Shown: positions 58,580-64,000 of the stretch, in pieces
How the letters are laid out: each line of letters begins with the position of its first letter
Position numbering within the stretch: the stretch's first letter is position 1
NCBI GenBank assembly: GCA_030765055.1
Contig: CM060958.1
Coordinates: 76,956,985-77,020,984, forward strand
From: Mantis religiosa
Lineage: Eukaryota > Arthropoda > Insecta > Mantodea > Mantidae
Reading direction: 5' to 3'
Length of the DNA: 64,000 nt
Translations under genes and position numbers: made by a program
Notes under the pieces: generated by a model
What the model saw: the letters and a program-made list of their open reading frames with translations, nothing else
The model's database searches: none
What the model was told of the DNA's origin: nothing

Positions 58580-58725
58580 CCTTTTATAGTACACAGTGCA
58601 AATGCTGGCGGTGCGCCAATGCACTTTCGCGACGCTGCAAAAGTGCAGCCGTTTTCGCGATAGCCTACAGTTACCGGCCCGTTTCGCGACAAACTGTGTC
58701 GCCAACGCGGCCGAACACCAATATA
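58580..58725 (-). repeat. Right inverted terminal repeat, copy 1, shared at the junction
   Basis: Inverted partner of 52593-52738, with one mismatch. It contains the complement of the three TCGCGAAA sites. It is followed after eight bases by copy 2, which has no left ITR of its own, so this ITR is the only one between the two copies. Confidence 0.95.
58581..58588 (-). promoter_or_regulatory. TATA box for the NS/VP genes, copy 1
   Basis: TATAAAAG on the minus strand, about 36 bases before the NS2-like ATG at 58545. It is the mirror of the polymerase promoter. Confidence 0.8.
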
Positions 58726-58728
58726 AAT
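58722..58728 (+). promoter_or_regulatory. TATA-like sequence made at the copy 1/copy 2 junction
   Basis: TATAAAT spans the ITR end and the eight-base filler, 31 bases before the copy 2 polymerase ATG. The original TATA box and ITR are absent in front of this gene. Whether it acts as a promoter is unknown; the leader would be very short. Confidence 0.4.
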
Positions 58729-58758
58729 CTTGGTGTACTCATCTTAAACGTCGTGAAG

Positions 58759-61700
58759 ATGGCTAAACCTGTGACTCACGCTGCAACCCCTGCCGCTGGT
58801 TATTGGACCACCGATAACTACGACGATGCAGTGAACTTTATTGTTCAGTTTCTGGAGCAGGAGCATTCGATTAAGCTGGTGATACACACATCTGCAGTGT
58901 TTCTGAAGGACGGTGAGGAGGTGATCGTTCACATTAGGACTTCAGTGGACACCATTTTGGACGTGGACCACCTACAAGTGCAGGACTTTTTCGGGGAGGT
59001 GTTTGCTAAGCTCACCGACCCCGATGATTTTCCCTCGGTAGCAGGGTCAGGAATGACCTTTCTAAGGTTGCATCGATGGTGGTTTTCCATGGTTGCCTGT
59101 CAACCAAATAACGATGCAAATCCCACCACGAGGAATACGGTTAGCAGCGAAGTAACCATGTTGGAGGCTGATGACACCGATGGTCCGTTCCCGAACGTGA
59201 TGGTGACAGCAAGAGCGGATACTCTGCTAGGATCTATCGCCCTCTGGCATTGCTATGTACCGGGTCACAACAAGAGACAACGCCTGCAGGCTGTTCGGCG
59301 GTGGATCCGAGAGGGTGGATGGGATGCGGCAACGACTGTGGGTGTTCACCTGTCCGAGCTCCCCGCTTGGCACGACCAGTGTAAGAGGTTTAACATTAGG
59401 TTATTTAACAAACGAGGTAATGTAGTGTACCAACGCGCCTTTGATACCGCAAAGGAATACATTCCCTTGTACTACACCGACGACCGTAGGTATAAGTTGA
59501 TAATTAAACTGGATGCATTTTTAAATGACAGGTCGAGGACAATTAGAAAGTTTTGCGATTCATGCCTAAAATATCATACACCAGACGTATGCAGTACCCG
59601 CGTTGAAACGGTGGGAACAAATGATCTGGTAAGAATTACAGATAAACCGAACTGTTTCCATAATTTGGTATGTTACGCTGATTTTGAGGCCTACATTGAT
59701 CAGGAGGGTAGGCACAAGCCTTCGGGGTATGGTTGGTGTGCAATATCGAACCATGCAGTAATACATGAAACTCTTAAAACGGTTTTAGACTGTGACGATG
59801 TAGCGGTGGACTTTGTTGATGGTATCTGTACCTATATTCGCGAATGGTCGGTTGCGCACGATGTTCGCACCGTAGATTGTTGTATTTGTGGCAATAAAAT
59901 TGAAGGGGCGGACACTCATATATCCGGTAGGCGAAATTACATCGATGGTAGCTGTGGTTCCTATCACACCAGGTGTTGGATGGTACCTGAAAATTCCTGC
60001 CAGGTATACTTTCACAACTTTAAAGGCTACGACTGTCACCTGATCGTTCGTGCATTAATTGCAAAATTCGGCACGAACGTGAAGGTGTCCGCCAAAACAT
60101 TCGAAAAGTTGGATGTAATCTCAGTGCTCACGGAAAATCATAGAATTCGCTTTATGGACACCTTCAATTACCTTGCCGCTCCACTTGCAAAACTAACGGA
60201 TACTGTCACTCATTTCCGGTACGCCTCCCTGGACGCGACAGAAAAGGCTCCGTTCCCTTACGATTGGTTCGATTGTAAGGAAAAACTAGGATTTTCGCTG
60301 CCAACACAAGATAGTGCATGGTACTCCAAACTGAAGGGTGTGCAGCAGGATAAGGGGAAGGCTTTTAGAATCTGGTATGCGAAGGGTTTTAGTAGATTCG
60401 TGGATTATCACAATTACTATTTGCGTCTAGACGTGATGTTGCTTGCGGATGTGTATGAAACGTTTCGTAGCAATGCTTTTACCGCCAATGGTATAGATCC
60501 AGTTTACTTTCAGGGATTGCCTTCCTATACATGGTATTGTGCAGTAAAGCATAACCCCAATAGGATCCGAATAGTTAATAACAAAGACCTGTACACATTG
60601 ATTCAAAAACAGATACGTGGTGGGATATCGCAATGTGGCTTGCGGCACGCACATGTTAAAAATGCTGATGAGTACATACTGTTTCTCGATATCAATTCAC
60701 TTTATAGCAAGGTCATGACTTATAATCTGCCGACCAAGCTCCAGACGAGCGTGCCAGATTTGCCGCTTGACTGGTTGACCTGGGACCCCGCAGGCGATAA
60801 GTGTTTCATAGCCTTGGTAGACATTACCTATCCCACTAGCTTACACGATATGCACTGTGACTTTCCTCTCGCACCTGAGCATTACAACGACAGGCTGTGC
60901 ACCACTTTACGAGATAAGAAGGAATACCTGGTTCATTCGTCCATATTGCAGTTCTATGTACAGCATGGACTTATCATTTCGAAGGTACATTCTGTTTGGA
61001 TTTTTAACCAGGAAGCAGTATTCAAATCATATGTCGAGACGAATGTTGCCAAACGACGGGAACACAGCACTAACAAAGCTCTCTCGGACATGTACAAACT
61101 GCTTAATAATAGCCTCTACGGGAAAACGCTAGAAAATACTTTCCGATACCGACGTTTCGCAGTACGAACGGCGTCCACTGACGGTCCGTACGGTAGGCGA
61201 AATTCCTTCCTGTCTAAGGTGAGGAATTTTATTCAGGTTGGTAATTATTTCCTATGCGAAACAGAAAACAACGTAATTCCTTTAAACAAACCTGTGCAAT
61301 TGGGGTTTGCAATACTCGAATTAGCGAAATTGGAGGTGTACCGGTTCTTTTATGAACTTAAGTGGAAGTTTAGCGATCGCGTGAGTTTACTTTACCACGA
61401 TACGGACAGTCTAATATTGTATTTCAAAAACTGTCACGAGCATCCGTTGGTGACTATGCAGAACGACCAGAAGTTGGGCAAATGCCTGGATTTTGAAAGT
61501 GCACCGGTTGACTATGCAATTCATACTACGTGTACGCACAAGGTACCGGGATTGTGGTCTGATCAGGTAGGTTTTAAGAAAATAGTGGAATTTGTTGGTT
61601 TGCGGGCTAAGACGTATGCGGTGAGGTTCGAGGACGGTGATTCTCTTTCCAAGAATAAAGGAATTACCGATTGCGCTACAGTGTCCGGCTCTAGCACCAG

Positions 61701-61914
61701 AATTAGCTTTGAGCATTATAAGAAATGTTTGTTTGAAAACAAACACATTTTTGTCGACCAGTATTTGATCAGGTCACAATCCCACACCTTATACAGCATC
61801 TTTCAGAAAAAACTTGCATTAATATCTGAGGATAGGAAGCGTGTGGTACTGAAGGATAGGGTTCACACCTTACCTCACGGATATAAAGGTATCAAGTACG
61901 TGAACAATAAGTGA
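58759..61914 (+). CDS. Protein-primed family B DNA polymerase, copy 2
   Basis: The protein is identical in sequence to copy 1 (1051 residues); only silent changes were found, at 60045, 60099, 60120 and 60432. All exonuclease and polymerase motifs are intact. Its normal promoter is lost (see the junction), so expression is doubtful unless the TATA-like junction sequence or read-through from outside drives it. Confidence 0.95.
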   Translation: MAKPVTHAATPAAGYWTTDNYDDAVNFIVQFLEQEHSIKLVIHTSAVFLKDGEEVIVHIRTSVDTILDVDHLQVQDFFGEVFAKLTDPDDFPSVAGSGMTFLRLHRWWFSMVACQPNNDANPTTRNTVSSEVTMLEADDTDGPFPNVMVTARADTLLGSIALWHCYVPGHNKRQRLQAVRRWIREGGWDAATTVGVHLSELPAWHDQCKRFNIRLFNKRGNVVYQRAFDTAKEYIPLYYTDDRRYKLIIKLDAFLNDRSRTIRKFCDSCLKYHTPDVCSTRVETVGTNDLVRITDKPNCFHNLVCYADFEAYIDQEGRHKPSGYGWCAISNHAVIHETLKTVLDCDDVAVDFVDGICTYIREWSVAHDVRTVDCCICGNKIEGADTHISGRRNYIDGSCGSYHTRCWMVPENSCQVYFHNFKGYDCHLIVRALIAKFGTNVKVSAKTFEKLDVISVLTENHRIRFMDTFNYLAAPLAKLTDTVTHFRYASLDATEKAPFPYDWFDCKEKLGFSLPTQDSAWYSKLKGVQQDKGKAFRIWYAKGFSRFVDYHNYYLRLDVMLLADVYETFRSNAFTANGIDPVYFQGLPSYTWYCAVKHNPNRIRIVNNKDLYTLIQKQIRGGISQCGLRHAHVKNADEYILFLDINSLYSKVMTYNLPTKLQTSVPDLPLDWLTWDPAGDKCFIALVDITYPTSLHDMHCDFPLAPEHYNDRLCTTLRDKKEYLVHSSILQFYVQHGLIISKVHSVWIFNQEAVFKSYVETNVAKRREHSTNKALSDMYKLLNNSLYGKTLENTFRYRRFAVRTASTDGPYGRRNSFLSKVRNFIQVGNYFLCETENNVIPLNKPVQLGFAILELAKLEVYRFFYELKWKFSDRVSLLYHDTDSLILYFKNCHEHPLVTMQNDQKLGKCLDFESAPVDYAIHTTCTHKVPGLWSDQVGFKKIVEFVGLRAKTYAVRFEDGDSLSKNKGITDCATVSGSSTRISFEHYKKCLFENKHIFVDQYLIRSQSHTLYSIFQKKLALISEDRKRVVLKDRVHTLPHGYKGIKYVNNK

Positions 61915-61924
61915 AACATTATAT

Positions 61925-61955
61925 TTTATTGTAAACTTTGTTTCTATACAATAAA
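61925..61955. terminator. Convergent polyadenylation signals, copy 2
   Basis: Same arrangement as in copy 1: AATAAA on the plus strand at 61950-61955 and on the minus strand at 61925-61930. Confidence 0.8.
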
Positions 61956-61963
61956 TTCAATGA

Positions 61964-63358
61964 TTATGTAAGAAATGGAAGTGTTGTTTGTCCAATATAA
62001 CTCTGTACACCTGACCTCAATGAACCTCTGGCCCTTAAGTGAGTCATATCCAATGGAGCCATGGCTGAAATCTCCTCATCCCTAAATATGAAGGAAACCT
62101 GAAATGATTGCTCCAGCATACACGAAGCACGCTGCTTCATCAGGGTGCCATTACTCTTGTGTATTGGCACCATGGTAAAAAAGTGATGTTGCAGCGGTTT
62201 GTATTGTGCATGGAGCCACTGATCTCCCAATGCAGCCGTACTTCTATGCATTTTCGGGTTAAAGGTACTTGGCCAAGGTGTAAAACCCACCTTCCACAGT
62301 GTCTTCTGTGTTTTCTGCTCGGTACCTTTAACCGAGAAGTAAGAAAATATACTAGGAGTAGTAGTATTTATTTCATCGGGGTATAAGACCTCGCCGTCTA
62401 AGTTTGTTTCTATATCAAATTCGATGGTATCGGATGCACCCACTATCTCAATTTTATCTAGATTTCTGCATTTGGATATGGCTCGCTTATCTAGGGACCA
62501 GCTACTAGTTGCATCATTCTGATTACCCTTCTCGTCCACTACACCATAGGCACATGTTAATCGTTCCCATGCCCGATCCTCATCGGATGAGGCAGCAGTT
62601 AACAATTCATATTTTTGTGATTCCAAGTCATTTAACACGTAACCCTGATACATCTTATTTCTGTTCATTAAATTACCGTGAATGTTGTGATCTATCCCCA
62701 TAATGTTGACTGATTCGAAATCATCGGTATTTGGCAATTTTAGCATCTGATTCTTTCTGTTCATTCCCACCAGCTCTGAATATTTTATAGCTGTAGGCGA
62801 ATCTTTATTAGACAAAGTGTATCCAGTTGTAACAAAGTACTTAGGCATATAGTGTATTATTTTACTCTGCTGCACGAAAGAAGACATCTCCGTAGGTGTG
62901 TTACCTTTCACTTGCAATTCATCCGTTAACACTATAAAGTTTGACATCCTCACGTGAGGAGTGTGTATGCGAAACCCTAGGCAACAAGGTAGCACACTAG
63001 ATATCACTTTAATCATCTCATCGTCCAACACCGGCAGGAGTGCTATGCTAATTGGCAACGTGCTGAGACCTGTATCTATCTCTTCCCATGACCTTTGGAC
63101 GAACGAGAATGTCACATGTTTATAGGGAAGTGGTCGAGGAATCGGCGAAACACTTTCTCCAGGATTGATGCCATGTTGTCCAGAATTCCCAGTTCCGCCA
63201 CTGCTGCCTGGAACCGAACGTGCCACACGTACACCTGCTTCCTCCGATGCGTCGACTTCGTCGTCATCGTGCCTTGGACGGCTCGGAGGAGGTGTCTCAA
63301 AAACTGATGGATTACTGAGGGTGCGTTTGCGAGAAAAGGTTCCTCCTGAGCGCAGCAT
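61964..63358 (-). CDS. Capsid-like structural protein (VP), copy 2
   Basis: A 464-residue frame, open throughout. It differs from copy 1 by three residues within the central region (FETVN to FESVN, QGYM to QGYV, TASSS to TAASS). The two-base gap after the NS1 stop is kept. Same identification limits as copy 1. Confidence 0.75.
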   Translation of the reverse strand: MLRSGGTFSRKRTLSNPSVFETPPPSRPRHDDDEVDASEEAGVRVARSVPGSSGGTGNSGQHGINPGESVSPIPRPLPYKHVTFSFVQRSWEEIDTGLSTLPISIALLPVLDDEMIKVISSVLPCCLGFRIHTPHVRMSNFIVLTDELQVKGNTPTEMSSFVQQSKIIHYMPKYFVTTGYTLSNKDSPTAIKYSELVGMNRKNQMLKLPNTDDFESVNIMGIDHNIHGNLMNRNKMYQGYVLNDLESQKYELLTAASSDEDRAWERLTCAYGVVDEKGNQNDATSSWSLDKRAISKCRNLDKIEIVGASDTIEFDIETNLDGEVLYPDEINTTTPSIFSYFSVKGTEQKTQKTLWKVGFTPWPSTFNPKMHRSTAALGDQWLHAQYKPLQHHFFTMVPIHKSNGTLMKQRASCMLEQSFQVSFIFRDEEISAMAPLDMTHLRARGSLRSGVQSYIGQTTLPFLT

Positions 63359-63360
63359 TC

Positions 63361-64000
63361 TTAATTCCTGTCACACATAAATAGGACCCAATCAGCAACC
63401 TGTTCAGGCGTAATGTAATTCTCACAATAAAAGGGTTCACTAAACTCATAAGTAACCATCCTTGTTTGAAATGCCTCTTCATCCTTTGGATTTAAAAAAC
63501 CTTTGCCGAGCTTTAAATGATTTCCCGTCATAATCACAGGTGTACGTATTAAATCCTGTTTAGGCATATACTTCTTACCCACCTGCAAATTGGCACCACC
63601 CAATATATTTTTCATATCATCACACGTACCATCGGTAATAAAAGGTTCCTCGAGAAGTATCAGAGACTTGTTTAGAAAGTTTTCGTACGAAAACTCGGAC
63701 ATGGAATTGGCACAGCTAGCGTAACCGGTTATGAAATGTGACGCTATACCCTGTGCTATAAAACTCTTTCCAGAGTTGGAGGGTCCAACGAGGAAGAGGC
63801 AGTTGGTCTTTGGCGTCTCAGTATTAAGTACTTTTTTAAGGTTTCTAATAAAATCACCAGGAATAATATTATTTCGAGCAAAAAGCCCGCTAATTGTATC
63901 TCTGCTGTAGCTAATGCCATTCTCTGCACAACTTAACAAGTGCTTAAATCTATCCTTACGTTCTAAAGCAAGTCTGTTCTTGATATACAATGAAATATTG
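63361..64000 (-). CDS. NS1-like superfamily 3 helicase, copy 2, cut by window edge
   Basis: Same protein as copy 1 for the visible C-terminal ~212 residues, with one change (NTGTP to NTETP). Walker A, Walker B and motif C are all present. The 5' end lies beyond 64000. Confidence 0.92.
   Translation of the reverse strand, partial: NISLYIKNRLALERKDRFKHLLSCAENGISYSRDTISGLFARNNIIPGDFIRNLKKVLNTETPKTNCLFLVGPSNSGKSFIAQGIASHFITGYASCANSMSEFSYENFLNKSLILLEEPFITDGTCDDMKNILGGANLQVGKKYMPKQDLIRTPVIMTGNHLKLGKGFLNPKDEEAFQTRMVTYEFSEPFYCENYITPEQVADWVLFMCDRN

Larger units (their letters stand above)
52593..58725. mobile_element. Complete integrated bidnavirus-like genome, copy 1
   Basis: A 6133-bp unit bounded by 146-bp inverted terminal repeats. 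Plus strand: protein-primed DNA polymerase. Minus strand: NS2-like, NS1 helicase, capsid-like VP. The two gene sets converge, as in segment VD1 of Bidnaviridae (about 6.5 kb in Bombyx mori bidensovirus). No part of a VD2-type segment is seen in the window. All frames are open. The left end adjoins host SINE sequence; the right ITR runs into copy 2. Alternatives: a Polinton-derived element is less likely, because there is no retroviral-type integrase, protease or ATPase and the helicase is of parvovirus type. Confidence 0.92.
58734..64000. mobile_element. Integrated bidnavirus-like genome, copy 2, head-to-tail, incomplete at window end
   Basis: Matches copy 1 from 52760 onward with a constant offset of 5974 bases and no indel. 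The first 167 bases of the unit (left ITR, TATA and part of the leader) are missing. It runs out of the window inside NS1. I noticed ten substitutions in 5.2 kb: four silent in the polymerase, three amino-acid changes and one silent in VP, and one amino-acid change and one silent in NS1. Confidence 0.93.

Noticed and set aside
52593..64000. Polinton/Maverick element
   Set aside because: PolB alone would fit, but there is no integrase, cysteine protease or packaging ATPase, the unit is only 6.1 kb, and an SF3 helicase of parvovirus type is present.

Overview
The window looks like insect nuclear DNA, probably from a large, repeat-rich genome. It is AT-rich and dominated by tRNA-derived short repeats, broken non-LTR retrotransposons, mariner/Tc1 relics, solo LTRs and long microsatellites. 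The style recalls cockroach or termite genomes, but that is only an impression from the repeat families and nothing here proves the species. No complete ordinary host gene is visible; one possible last exon (37980-38355, minus) is the best candidate.

From 1 to about 52.59 kb the DNA is a stack of mobile-element remains. Two tRNA-like repeat families recur. Family A is a classic ~230-bp SINE, nine other copies plus one split copy being recognisable. Family B is a tRNA-like unit that occurs in tandem, inverted and foldback arrangements. Less frequent families C, D and E, and several single tRNA-like heads, are also present. Autonomous-type relics include three mariner copies (two with the same internal deletion), two Tc1-like elements, one PIF/Harbinger-like element, a further transposase relic, two probable solo LTRs and about ten LINE fragments. 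Target-site duplications are readable for several insertions, so the nesting order can be followed. A ~1.3-kb ATT array sits at 30.26-31.58 kb and a ~300-bp GAA array, formed from a LINE tail, at 20.35 kb.

From 52593 to the end lies the main discovery: a complete, ITR-bounded viral genome of 6133 bp (52593-58725), followed head-to-tail by a second, nearly identical copy (58734 to beyond 64000). Each copy is ambisense. The plus strand carries a 1051-aa protein-primed family B DNA polymerase. The minus strand carries a small NS2-like protein, a 276-aa SF3 helicase (NS1) and a 464-aa capsid-like protein. The two transcription units start in the ITRs, each with a TATA box at the inner ITR edge, and meet in the middle with overlapping polyadenylation signals. 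This is the layout of segment VD1 of bidnaviruses (Bidnaviridae, for example Bombyx mori bidensovirus). Polymerase would copy the genome by protein priming, NS1 would unwind it, and VP would package it. All reading frames are open in copy 1 and in the visible part of copy 2. I noticed only ten substitutions between copies and no indel, so the integration or duplication is recent, or the element is still producing virus-like genomes.

The viral DNA entered the tRNA-like head of a family A SINE that already contained another family A SINE. At the junction between copies a single ITR is shared, the left ITR of copy 2 is missing, and a new TATA-like sequence lies in front of its polymerase gene.
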